Under the pieces are notes generated by a model. The model saw only the letters and a list, made by a program, of their open reading frames with translations. It made no database searches and was not told where the DNA came from. From NCBI GenBank assembly GCA_023229135.1, contig JALNZT010000015.1, positions 1-64,000 on the forward strand: a stretch of DNA of 64,000 nucleotides, in the 5' to 3' direction. Shown piece after piece: positions 18,892 through 26,891 of this stretch. This DNA comes from Bacteroidales bacterium. Lineage in GTDB: Bacteria > Bacteroidota > Bacteroidia > Bacteroidales > F082. Numbering within the stretch: the first letter of the stretch is position 1; each line of letters opens with the position of its first letter. Made by a program: the position numbers and the translations under genes.

Positions 18892-19659
18892 ATGGAAGCT
18901 AAAATTGATATCAATAAAAAAGATAAACCTTCAGCCGTTCAAGCACTTATGAATTACGAACTGTTAGCGAATCTATTTTTATATCCTGAGAATGAGTTGT
19001 ATAAAAGAAAAATTAGAGATGTTTATGAGTATCTCTTAAAAACATTGCCTGAAGCTGCAGAAGCATTAAAAGGCTTCATGGAATTTACAACGACCTCATC
19101 AATCGTGGAAATACAGGAGCTTTTCCTTCGTTCGTTTGATGTACAAGCCATTACCACGCTGGATATAGGGTTTATCTTATTCGGAGAAGATTATAAACGG
19201 GGAAAATTATTGGTGCATTTGAACGAAGAACACCGTAAAGCAGGAAATAATTGCGAAACAGAATTAGCCGATCACCTGCCCAATTTATTGCGACTGCTAC
19301 CAAAAATGAATGATGAAGCCATACGTGGTGAACTTGCCACATTTTTGTTGCTTCCGGCTGTTGTTAAAATGACCAGTGAGTTTTCTTATGAAAAAATTGA
19401 TAAGAAGGATGTTGTTTACAAAAAACATCAGAAGGTCATATTAGAATATTCACCGAACTATAGAACCGTTTACCAAAAATGCCTCAAGACACTTTTCCTT
19501 GCGTTAAAAAATGATTTCGGCTACGAACCGGAACCTGATAAGAAAAGTGTTGAAGCACAAGGCCTCAATGACCCAAATAACCCGGCTTCCTATAATGCAG
19601 ATTCCGGCATAAAGGATTTCAGTCAGCGTATAGAAACCGATATTCTTACTGATAAATAA
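18892..19659 (+). CDS. narJ: Nitrate reductase assembly chaperone NarJ
   Basis: A 255-residue TorD/NarJ-family helical chaperone that binds apo-NarG and gates Moco insertion. Recognisable features are YELLANLFLYPENELY (about 20-35), the segment IQELFLRSFDVQ (about 72-83; E. coli-type proteins have Y(V/L)..FD), LGFILFGEDYKRG-like TLDIGFILFGEDYKRGK (about 87-103) and a DHLPNLLRLLPKM motif matching the DHLP...L signature of NarJ. An in-frame-shifted ATG at 18885 precedes it; 18892 keeps the frame. It is 37 bp after narH. Confidence 0.85.
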   Translation: MEAKIDINKKDKPSAVQALMNYELLANLFLYPENELYKRKIRDVYEYLLKTLPEAAEALKGFMEFTTTSSIVEIQELFLRSFDVQAITTLDIGFILFGEDYKRGKLLVHLNEEHRKAGNNCETELADHLPNLLRLLPKMNDEAIRGELATFLLLPAVVKMTSEFSYEKIDKKDVVYKKHQKVILEYSPNYRTVYQKCLKTLFLALKNDFGYEPEPDKKSVEAQGLNDPNNPASYNADSGIKDFSQRIETDILTDK

Positions 19660-19705
19660 AAAACGATGTAAATAAATTGAATGTGAACCAATAAAAATAA
19701 ACCCC

Positions 19706-20434
19706 ATGTACTACTTTGATAATTTCTTGCTAATCGTGCTGCCATATATGGCATTAGCGGTTTTCCTGATAGGTACTATTTATCGTTATACCAACAGGAA
19801 ATTTCAGTTTTCATCCTTGTCATCTCAATTTCTTGAGGGAAGAAAATTATTCTATGGCTCGATACCTTTTCACTGGGGCATCCTCTTTATTTTTTGTGGC
19901 CATCTCGTCGCGTTTTCAATTCCGAATGCAGTGCTGGCATGGAACAGCCAACCCTTGCGGCTAATGATTCTAGAAGTATCGGCATTCGTTTTTGGGTTAA
20001 GCATGCTTGTTGGACTTATCAACCTTATTATCAGAAGGCTTACAACGCCGCGCTTAATACCTGTTACCAATAAAATGGATATAGTCATTTATACTTTATT
20101 GCTTATTCAAACAATCGCAGGCCTTTGGATAGCCTACAATTTCAGATGGGGTTCGTCTTGGTTTTCAACGATACTTACACCTTATTTATATTCAATTTTC
20201 ACACTTCATCCCGAAATATCAGCGGTATCCTTGCTGCCTTGGACAGTAAAACTTCATATTGTTGTTGCTTTTTTAATTGTTGGGATTATTCCTTTTTCAC
20301 GGCTGGTTCACCTGTTGGTATATCCTCTAGATTATTTATGGCGTCCTTATCAACAAGTGAGGTGGTACTGGGATAGAAAAAAAGTACGTAGCACGAAAAC
20401 GCCATGGTCTTTGCATCGTCCAAAAAACACCTAG
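19706..20434 (+). CDS. narI: Nitrate reductase gamma subunit NarI (cytochrome b)
   Basis: A 242-residue integral membrane diheme cytochrome b that oxidises quinol and passes electrons to NarH. About five membrane helices can be read. The four heme ligands appear in place: His56 (IPFHWG) and His66 (FCGHL), then His184 (KLHI) and His202 (RLVHLL). The spacing equals that of E. coli His56/66 and His187/205. The C-terminal tail YLWRPYQQVRWYWDRK matches the Nar consensus near the quinol site. It is 46 bp after narJ. Confidence 0.93.
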   Translation: MYYFDNFLLIVLPYMALAVFLIGTIYRYTNRKFQFSSLSSQFLEGRKLFYGSIPFHWGILFIFCGHLVAFSIPNAVLAWNSQPLRLMILEVSAFVFGLSMLVGLINLIIRRLTTPRLIPVTNKMDIVIYTLLLIQTIAGLWIAYNFRWGSSWFSTILTPYLYSIFTLHPEISAVSLLPWTVKLHIVVAFLIVGIIPFSRLVHLLVYPLDYLWRPYQQVRWYWDRKKVRSTKTPWSLHRPKNT

Positions 20435-20436
20435 CC

Positions 20437-20886
20437 ATGTTGATGAATATTGTAACTGATGATGAATTACTTACAAGTCAGATAATAAAAACTATCCTGC
20501 TGGTGATTATTGTGCTTGGTATCATTTACAATTTTTTCAGAATAATAAGGGTAGAAACAAAAGGGAAAAAGTTTATCAATTTAATCCTTTTAATTTTTCT
20601 TTTTGTCGCAATTTTTTTTGTGTTTAAACAATACCGCGTAGAAGCCGCCCTTCTCAAAAATCCAGAATACCTGAGTGGAACCACTATTGGCTATTGCAAT
20701 GCTTTTGCCAAAGGGCAGGGTGTTGAATTTGAATACGAAATCAATGGTCATAAATATCTAAACTGTGATACGTTTTACCCAGTTTCTAAAGACAGCATCC
20801 TTGTTCCCGGGGGGGAATATCTGGTGAGGTACTCAAAAGAATTTCCGGACAAAGGAAGAATGGATTTTCAAAAACCGGTAAGATAA
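20437..20886 (+). CDS. Unknown two-helix membrane protein in the nar operon
   Basis: A 149-residue protein. The start at 20437 lies 2 bp after the narI stop; an earlier ATG at 20404 would run back into narI. Two membrane helices (about 12-32 and 44-62) are followed by a roughly 85-residue domain rich in beta strands (GTTIGYCNAFAKGQGVEFEYEINGHKY, DSILVPGGEYLVRYS). The second part resembles small beta-barrel domains in which a cell-surface or periplasmic segment follows two helices. I do not recognise the family. Tight linkage to narI suggests co-expression with the reductase. Confidence 0.65.
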   Translation: MLMNIVTDDELLTSQIIKTILLVIIVLGIIYNFFRIIRVETKGKKFINLILLIFLFVAIFFVFKQYRVEAALLKNPEYLSGTTIGYCNAFAKGQGVEFEYEINGHKYLNCDTFYPVSKDSILVPGGEYLVRYSKEFPDKGRMDFQKPVR

Positions 20887-20938
20887 ATTTGACACCAATT
20901 ATCGTTGTGAATTGTAAGACTAATAAAGGATTACCTTC

Positions 20939-22009
20939 TTGATAATGAAATTATTACTGCAAATATTAAGAAAAGGAATAGCCACATTATTCCCGGCATA
21001 CTTCGCGCTGATAATGTCAACGGGTATTGTTTCTATTGCAGCTCATTTGATGAAATTTACTGAAATAGGGCTGTTGCTTTTGCATTTTAATGTAATTGCC
21101 TACATCATTTTATGGATATTATTAATTCTTCGACTTTTATTTTTCCTTCGTTCTTTTCTTGAAGATCTTTCTAACCACGCCCGTAGCGCAGGATTTCTAA
21201 CGATTGTTGCTGGCACCAATGTACTTGGCAGTCAATTCATACTCATCAGCGAGAACTACCAAGCGGCTACTTTTCTTTATTATTTGGGCTTTGCACTTTG
21301 GGTATTGCTTATTTATTTTTTCTTTATACAAATTACAGTTAAACATACTAAACCCACCCTTGAAGAAGGGATGAATGGCATTTGGTTACTTATGGTTGTA
21401 TCTACTCAATCCGTCTCCTTGCTGGGAACGCTTTTAGTAGATTTTCTTCCTTTTTCGAAAGAGATCATCCTCTTTATCTCCCTGATGATGTTTCTTTTGG
21501 GTTGCATGCTCTACATTATCATCATAACGCTTATTTTTTACCGTCTCACATTTTTTAAACTACGTGCAGAAGAATTTGCGCCGCCCTACTGGATCAATAT
21601 GGGTGCAGTTGCCATTACCACATTAGCCGGTTCACTTTTATTGCTGAATGATAATAGTTGGGTCTTCTTTAAATCTATTGATCCTTTTATTAAGGGTTTC
21701 ACCCTAATGTTTTGGACTACCGGCACTTGGTGGATTCCCATCATTATAATTCTTATGATTTGGCGTCATTTTTATAAATACATCCCAATAGTGTATCATC
21801 CTCAATATTGGGGTATGGTGTTTCCATTGGGAATGTACACTGTTTGCACCTATCGCATGGCTGAAGCATTGAATTTTAGCTTTCTTTATCCTGTGGCGGA
21901 GGTGTTTGTTTACATTGCATTGCTAGCTTGGTTAATAACTTTCATCGGCCTTTTGCACAGCTTGTTATCCTTATTTGTAACATCAAAAAATAAAATCACA
22001 GCAACTTAA
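20939..22009 (+). CDS. TDT-family (TehA/SLAC1-type) anion channel
   Basis: A 356-residue protein with about ten membrane helices. The start FPAYFALIMSTGIVSIAAHL is the TM1 signature of the tellurite-resistance/dicarboxylate transporter (TDT) family; GTNVLGSQF and an FWTTGTWWIPI segment near 262-272 also fit. Members include TehA and the plant SLAC1 channel, which passes chloride and nitrate, and Mae1-type dicarboxylate carriers. It occupies the place usually taken by NarK nitrate/nitrite transporters, and no NarK is seen in the window. A role in nitrate uptake or nitrite release is inference only. It is preceded by a 52-bp gap. Confidence 0.8.
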   Translation: MIMKLLLQILRKGIATLFPAYFALIMSTGIVSIAAHLMKFTEIGLLLLHFNVIAYIILWILLILRLLFFLRSFLEDLSNHARSAGFLTIVAGTNVLGSQFILISENYQAATFLYYLGFALWVLLIYFFFIQITVKHTKPTLEEGMNGIWLLMVVSTQSVSLLGTLLVDFLPFSKEIILFISLMMFLLGCMLYIIIITLIFYRLTFFKLRAEEFAPPYWINMGAVAITTLAGSLLLLNDNSWVFFKSIDPFIKGFTLMFWTTGTWWIPIIIILMIWRHFYKYIPIVYHPQYWGMVFPLGMYTVCTYRMAEALNFSFLYPVAEVFVYIALLAWLITFIGLLHSLLSLFVTSKNKITAT

Positions 22010-22107
22010 AACCCACCAAATTATAAAACATACCAGCACAATCATTTATAAAAACCGTTTTTAAAAGTCTGAACGAACATTAAACTATTTTTTAATAAAT
22101 AAACATC

Positions 22108-22833
22108 ATGAACAACATTTTTGAAATTCCCAAAAATAAAAATACTGATTACATAAAAAGATTTGTAGAAAAAGATAAGGGCGATTCTCTTGTTTATTCC
22201 CCCATGGATCCACCCAATGCCTATAATCTCACTGCAATGGATGTGGTGCCTTATGAAGATTTGCATCCGATCTTACAGCTTTTCATGGATGAGCATAAGA
22301 TTACCGAGACAATAATAGAAGGATTGGAAACAACTTTAATTGAGATAAAGCAAGAAGGAATCAACAAGGAAAGAAACAAGCAACTTGGTAAGTTTTTTGA
22401 ATTTCTTGACGATAAAATTGTGTTGCACAACCTGAAAGAAGAACGCGTTTTGTTTCCTTTTATCCACGATCGGATGATAGATAACGGAGAGCACGGCACG
22501 GGGCCAATTCCGGATACCGCCGTAGATATGTTAGAAAACGACCATATTAAAATGATGGAGCTGGCTACGCTAACATTTAGTTTGATGGGAATTTCGTCAC
22601 GCCTTACAGATCCTGTTTCTATCGCACTGCTTGTAGATACCGCTGTGGAGCAAGGTCTTTCCTTGGTAGAATTGCTTCGGCTGCACATTTTCAGAGAAGA
22701 TAACGTGGTGTTCCCATTGGCACATAAGTATTTAACTGAAAATGACTTTGATGATATTACAAAACAAATGAAAAAATATTTTTCGATTGTATTGCCTGTA
22801 AAGCAAGCACCGGGTAAAATAAATCAAAAGTAG
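22108..22833 (+). CDS. Hemerythrin-like (HHE) protein, possible RIC-type
   Basis: A 241-residue soluble protein made of an HHE cation-binding four-helix fold. Candidate diiron ligands are His63 (DEHKIT), His107 and Glu111 (LHNLKEE), His120, His146 (ENDHIKM), His193 and Glu197 (LHIFREDN) and His206. This pattern is that of hemerythrin/YtfE-ScdA-like proteins, known to sense or handle O2 and NO or to repair Fe-S clusters. An N-terminal ScdA-type cysteine domain is not present. In a nitrate reductase operon a role against nitrosative damage to Fe-S centres is plausible. Confidence 0.8.
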   Translation: MNNIFEIPKNKNTDYIKRFVEKDKGDSLVYSPMDPPNAYNLTAMDVVPYEDLHPILQLFMDEHKITETIIEGLETTLIEIKQEGINKERNKQLGKFFEFLDDKIVLHNLKEERVLFPFIHDRMIDNGEHGTGPIPDTAVDMLENDHIKMMELATLTFSLMGISSRLTDPVSIALLVDTAVEQGLSLVELLRLHIFREDNVVFPLAHKYLTENDFDDITKQMKKYFSIVLPVKQAPGKINQK

Positions 22834-22870
22834 GCACTGTCGTATTATTTGAAAAACAAATCACCAAAAT

Positions 22871-23854
22871 ATGCTGAAAGATAATTTTAACCGTGTACAC
22901 GATTACCTTAGAATATCTCTGACAGACAAATGTAACTTGCGCTGTAGCTATTGCAACCCCGTTGATTTGCCTAGAGGGTATTTCACCAATACCACCAAAA
23001 TGTCATCGGAAGAAATAGATATTATTGCCGGTGTTTTTGTACAACTTGGTGTGAAAAAAATTCGTCTCACCGGTGGCGAGCCTTTGGTAAGGAAGGATGC
23101 AAAAGAAATCATTCAGCGTTTGTCAAAATATCCGGTTGAACTGGTCATAACCACCAATGGTGTTTTTGTTCACGAATTTATTGAAAGCTTTCAGCAGGCG
23201 GGTATTCATTCGGTGAACGTGAGTTTAGATACCTTGAAAAGGAAAAAAAATCTTTCGATTACAAGGCGTGATGAGTTTGACAGAATCAAACAAAATATAG
23301 ATCTTTTACTGAAAAACAATTTTCATGTGAAAATAAACACGGTAATTATGAAAGGTGTGAACGAAGCGGAAATACCTGATTTCGTGGGATGGACAAAAGA
23401 CCAGCCGGTACACGTGCGTTTCATTGAATTCATGCCCTTCGCCGGAAACCAATGGAGTAATGAAAAAGTATTTTCGCACAGCGCGATGCTGGAATTAATT
23501 TCTTCAAAATATGGTTTTATTAAGCTTCCCAGTGAAAAACACGACACGGCAAAAAAATATTTCGTGCCGGGACACAAAGGTACATTCGCTACCATCAGCA
23601 CCATGAGCCAGCCTTTTTGCGGCAGCTGTAACCGGATGAGGTTGACCACCGATGGCAAAATGAAAAACTGCCTCTTCTCAAATAACGAAGTGGATATTCT
23701 GGGTGCCTTAAGAAGTGGTTTGGATATCGTTCCACTCATCAGACAATGTGTCTGGAATAAAAAAGAAGGGCTTGGCGGCCAGTTATCGCCGGCTTATGAA
23801 AAAATAGATGCAACAAAACTCGAAAACCGCAGTATGATTAATATCGGGGGATAA
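22871..23854 (+). CDS. moaA: GTP 3',8-cyclase MoaA
   Basis: A 327-residue radical SAM enzyme for the first step of Moco synthesis: GTP to 3',8-cyclo-GTP. It has the N-terminal [4Fe-4S] motif Cys21-x3-Cys25-x2-Cys28 (CNLRCSYC), the SAM-binding TGGEPL at about 67-72, the C-terminal cluster Cys250/Cys253/Cys267 (PFCGSCNRMRLT, KNCLF), and the essential C-terminal Gly-Gly (NIGG). It starts 38 bp after the hemerythrin-like gene and leads the Moco gene run. Confidence 0.95.
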   Translation: MLKDNFNRVHDYLRISLTDKCNLRCSYCNPVDLPRGYFTNTTKMSSEEIDIIAGVFVQLGVKKIRLTGGEPLVRKDAKEIIQRLSKYPVELVITTNGVFVHEFIESFQQAGIHSVNVSLDTLKRKKNLSITRRDEFDRIKQNIDLLLKNNFHVKINTVIMKGVNEAEIPDFVGWTKDQPVHVRFIEFMPFAGNQWSNEKVFSHSAMLELISSKYGFIKLPSEKHDTAKKYFVPGHKGTFATISTMSQPFCGSCNRMRLTTDGKMKNCLFSNNEVDILGALRSGLDIVPLIRQCVWNKKEGLGGQLSPAYEKIDATKLENRSMINIGG

Positions 23855-23869
23855 CCAATTCTTTTAAAA

Positions 23870-25045
23870 ATGATACCAATACAAGAAGCAAAAAGACTTA
23901 TTCACGAAAATTACACTAGCACAAAAGTCACGCAACTACCTATAAATAAGGCAAATGGGTTTGTGCTGGCAGAATCGGTTTTTTCACCGATTGACACACC
24001 ACCCTTCGACCAGTCAGCCATGGACGGATACGCCTTTTCTTTTGATGAATGGGATGGTAAATCTGAATTATTATTGTCAGGAGAAGTGCAGGCAGGAAAT
24101 TATCTGGCTGAAAACTTAAAACCTAAAGAAGCAGTTCGCATTTTTACCGGTGCGGCAATGCCGGCAGGCACTGATTCTGTTGTTATCCAGGAAAATGTAA
24201 TAAAAAATGGTAAGTACGTCAGTATAAAAGACGATAAACTCATCAAAGGAAGCAATGTACGGCTGCAAGGTTCGCAAACAAAAAAAGGAGAAATAACCTT
24301 GGCTGAAGGGCATTATCTTTCTCCGGCTGCTATCTCGTTTCTTGCCGGATTAGGTGTTGATAGCCTAAAAGTTTATTCAAATCCTGCTATCAGTATTATT
24401 GTTACAGGAAAAGAATTAATAATACCGGGTGAAGCGATGAGCAATGGAAAAATATATGAGTCCAATTCATTCGGGCTTACCGCTGCACTCGAGCAACTCG
24501 ATATTGTTCCTGTTTCAGTTGAAGTGGTGGATGATGATGAACAAAAAATAATGAACGCCATCAACAATCAGTTAAGCGCAGATATTATCATGCTATCTGG
24601 AGGCGTGTCGGTTGGCGATTATGATTTTGTTACTTCGGCACTTGAAAAATGTGGCGTGAAAAAGGTATTTCATAAAGTGAAACAGAAACCCGGCAAACCT
24701 TTTTATTTTGGTAAACATCAACAAACACTTGTGTTCGGCCTTCCGGGAAATCCGGCGGCGGTGCTTAGCTGTTTTTATGAATATGTCGTAGAAGCCATAG
24801 GAAGCTTTACTAAAAAGGCATATTTCAAAAAACTAATGTTGCCATTGGCTGATGATTTCACAAAGAAACCAGGGCTTACTTTATTTCTTAAAGGAAAGAC
24901 AAGGACCAACGAAGTTTCAATTTTGAAAGACCAGGAAAGTTATAAGATGAATTCATTCGCGATGGCGGATTGCATTATTGAACTGGAGGAAGATAAAACG
25001 CGTTTCAATAAAGGTGATTTAGTGAAAGTTCAAATGATTGTCTAA
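23870..25045 (+). CDS. moeA: Molybdopterin molybdenumtransferase MoeA
   Basis: A 391-residue enzyme that inserts molybdate into adenylylated molybdopterin. The MoeA N-terminal motif PPFDQSAMDGYAF lies at about 44-56, FTGAAMPAGTDSVV near 92-105, the MPT-binding SGGVSVGDYDFV at about 243-254, and KPGKPFYFG with FGLPGNPAAVLSCF near 275-305. A shorter C-terminal domain IV follows. Length matches the family (about 400). The gap from moaA is 15 bp, consistent with one transcript. Confidence 0.95.
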   Translation: MIPIQEAKRLIHENYTSTKVTQLPINKANGFVLAESVFSPIDTPPFDQSAMDGYAFSFDEWDGKSELLLSGEVQAGNYLAENLKPKEAVRIFTGAAMPAGTDSVVIQENVIKNGKYVSIKDDKLIKGSNVRLQGSQTKKGEITLAEGHYLSPAAISFLAGLGVDSLKVYSNPAISIIVTGKELIIPGEAMSNGKIYESNSFGLTAALEQLDIVPVSVEVVDDDEQKIMNAINNQLSADIIMLSGGVSVGDYDFVTSALEKCGVKKVFHKVKQKPGKPFYFGKHQQTLVFGLPGNPAAVLSCFYEYVVEAIGSFTKKAYFKKLMLPLADDFTKKPGLTLFLKGKTRTNEVSILKDQESYKMNSFAMADCIIELEEDKTRFNKGDLVKVQMIV

Positions 25046-25107
25046 AAAATGTTTATTACCGGCAATAAAACGAGAAAAATAATTAACCAAAATCTCTTTT
25101 AAAAACA

Positions 25108-25839
25108 ATGCATTTGGAATACCTTTTTTATATCCTCTTATTTATAGTTGCACTACTATATTCATCCGTCGGACATGGTGGTGCCAGCGGATACCTGGCT
25201 CTGATGGCATTTTTTTCATTCGCGCCTGAAACCATGCGACCTACTGCCCTACTGTTGAATATTTTCGTTTCATTCACGGCCTTTATTCAATATTACCGCA
25301 GCGGGCATTTCCGGTGGCAATTATTTTGGCCGTTTGCCCTTGCATCCATACCTGCAGCTTTTATTGGAGGGCTAATTGTAGTGGATGCAAAATTGTATAA
25401 AACGATATTGGGAGTGCTGCTACTTTTTCCTGTGGTGCGTTTGGGAGGTTTAAAATTTAATGAAGATAAAAACAAAAAGGAGCAGGTGCTTTTGGCTTCG
25501 CTAATAATTGGAGGCCTGATTGGATTACTTTCGGGTGTGATAGGAATTGGCGGCGGCATTATTTTGAGTCCTGTAATATTACTTTTACATTGGGCAAATA
25601 TGAAACAGACAGCGGCGGTTTCCGCCTTATTTATTTTAGTAAATTCGCTGGCAGGTCTCGCGGGTCTTTTCACCAAAGGCTTTGATTTCAGGCCCGAAAT
25701 GGTGTGGATGATCGTGGTGGCCTTTATTGGCGGACTTGCCGGTTCTTATCTCGGTGCTATGAAATTTGATGGCGGTCTTTTGAAGAAAGTGTTAGCTGTT
25801 GTTTTGTTGATGGCTTCAGTAAAATTATTATTCGCATGA
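25108..25839 (+). CDS. TSUP (TauE/SafE) membrane permease
   Basis: A 243-residue protein with about eight membrane helices and the TSUP hallmarks YSSVGHGGASGYLALMAF near the N-terminus and SGVIGIGGGIILSPVIL near 145-161. Known for the family: transport of sulfite, sulfonates or other oxyanion and sulfur compounds across the inner membrane. In the middle of a Moco gene cluster with no ModABC in view, it may carry molybdate, a sulfur compound or nitrite; this is not decided by sequence. Its stop overlaps the KilA-N remnant ATG (ATGA). Confidence 0.8.
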   Translation: MHLEYLFYILLFIVALLYSSVGHGGASGYLALMAFFSFAPETMRPTALLLNIFVSFTAFIQYYRSGHFRWQLFWPFALASIPAAFIGGLIVVDAKLYKTILGVLLLFPVVRLGGLKFNEDKNKKEQVLLASLIIGGLIGLLSGVIGIGGGIILSPVILLLHWANMKQTAAVSALFILVNSLAGLAGLFTKGFDFRPEMVWMIVVAFIGGLAGSYLGAMKFDGGLLKKVLAVVLLMASVKLLFA

Positions 25840-26060
25840 GGGCCGGAAAAAATGAAGTTTGTGTTATTATTAAAAATTGGATGCGAAATCGCAATACCAT
25901 CGAACTCTTGGGTTTCTGGGAAACGATTCACAATCCTGATTTTAAACCCCTCGAATTCGACGGGTTTAGAAAACAAGCAGGCCTCAACAGCTTTGTAATG
26001 CCCCCAAAGAAATGGATAGAAAGCATGAATTCAATTGTAATTATCTTAATATCAGGATGA
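25836..26060 (+). pseudogene. KilA-N domain gene remnant
   Basis: A 74-residue frame whose residues about 10-70 read as the middle of a Bacteroidota KilA-N (APSES-related DNA-binding) protein: NWMRNRNTIELLGFWE, NPDFKPLEFDGFRKQAGLNS and PKKWIESMNSIVI. Full proteins continue past this with a GRYGGTYAHKDIAFEFASW segment, absent here; the frame ends in ILISG*. The N-terminal beta part is also missing. It is translationally coupled to the permease stop and ends 1 bp before mobA. I call it a decayed insertion that left the operon intact, although a short peptide may still be made. Confidence 0.75.
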
Positions 26061-26061
26061 T

Positions 26062-26664
26062 ATGGTGGCTAATAATATAAACCGTATTGACGGATATATT
26101 CTTGCCGGCGGCATGAGTTCCCGGATGGGCGTGGATAAAGGACTACTTCAATTCAATGACAAACCGCTTGTACAAAGGATTATAGAACAACTATCGCCCG
26201 CAGTAAATAAAGTTATTATCGTATCAAATAATCGGGAATATGAAAAATTTGGACTGGAAGTGATTGGTGATTTAATCAAAAATATTGGTCCGGCAGGCGG
26301 CATTCACGCTGCTTTAAACCACGCCCAATCCGAACAGCTATTTATCGTGAGTTGTGATATGCCGTTCATTACTGCTCATGCTGCTACTTACATCATACAA
26401 CAGGCGGTGCATTCGCAAATAACCTTAGCCTTGCATCACGGGAAAGTCCAAGCCTTATTTGGGGTCTATTCCAGCCAATGTTTGCCCAAGTGGAAGCAAC
26501 TTATTGAGCAAGGAATTATTAAATTGCAGGAGATGGTAAGCCATTTTGATTTATTGAAAATTGTTATTGAAAAAAATGAATTATTTGGTGATTTACTGTT
26601 TACGAACATCAATAATGAAAATGATTTTAATACAGCACTAAAACAATTGAAAAATGGAAATTAA
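26062..26664 (+). CDS. mobA: Molybdenum cofactor guanylyltransferase MobA
   Basis: A 200-residue nucleotidyltransferase that attaches GMP to Mo-molybdopterin, giving the MGD cofactor required by NarG. The GTP-binding signature LAGGMSSRMGVDKG begins at residue 14 with Lys26; GPAGGIHAAL lies at about 75-84 and the metal-binding SCDMPF at about 97-102. It overlaps moaD by 11 bp in another frame, consistent with coupled translation. Confidence 0.93.
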   Translation: MVANNINRIDGYILAGGMSSRMGVDKGLLQFNDKPLVQRIIEQLSPAVNKVIIVSNNREYEKFGLEVIGDLIKNIGPAGGIHAALNHAQSEQLFIVSCDMPFITAHAATYIIQQAVHSQITLALHHGKVQALFGVYSSQCLPKWKQLIEQGIIKLQEMVSHFDLLKIVIEKNELFGDLLFTNINNENDFNTALKQLKNGN

Positions 26665-26887
26665 TGTACTTACATTCGGACAAGTTACTGATATCACAGC
26701 TGAAACCAGTTTGAAAATTCCCGACGTAAAAAATACAGACGAATTAATCCAACTGCTTGAAAAAACTTATCCCGCCTTGAAATCAATCCAATATTCAATT
26801 GCCGTAAATAGAAAAATGATTCAAGAAAATACAATGCTGCAAAATGAAGATACGGTGGCTATACTTCCACCTTTCTCCGGAGGATAA
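26654..26887 (+). CDS. moaD: Molybdopterin synthase small subunit MoaD
   Basis: A 77-residue ubiquitin-like sulfur carrier. It has a MoaD beta-grasp start (INVLTFGQVTDIT), AVNRKMI and DTVAILPPFSGG, ending in the double glycine that is adenylylated by MoeB and thiocarboxylated before sulfur transfer to precursor Z. Length and ending are normal. It overlaps mobA and is 4 bp before moeB. Confidence 0.93.
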   Translation: MEINVLTFGQVTDITAETSLKIPDVKNTDELIQLLEKTYPALKSIQYSIAVNRKMIQENTMLQNEDTVAILPPFSGG

Positions 26888-26891
26888 AAAA

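Noticed and set aside
25836..26060. Prophage marker because of KilA-N
   Set aside because: No phage structural genes in the window; the fragment is isolated in an operon.
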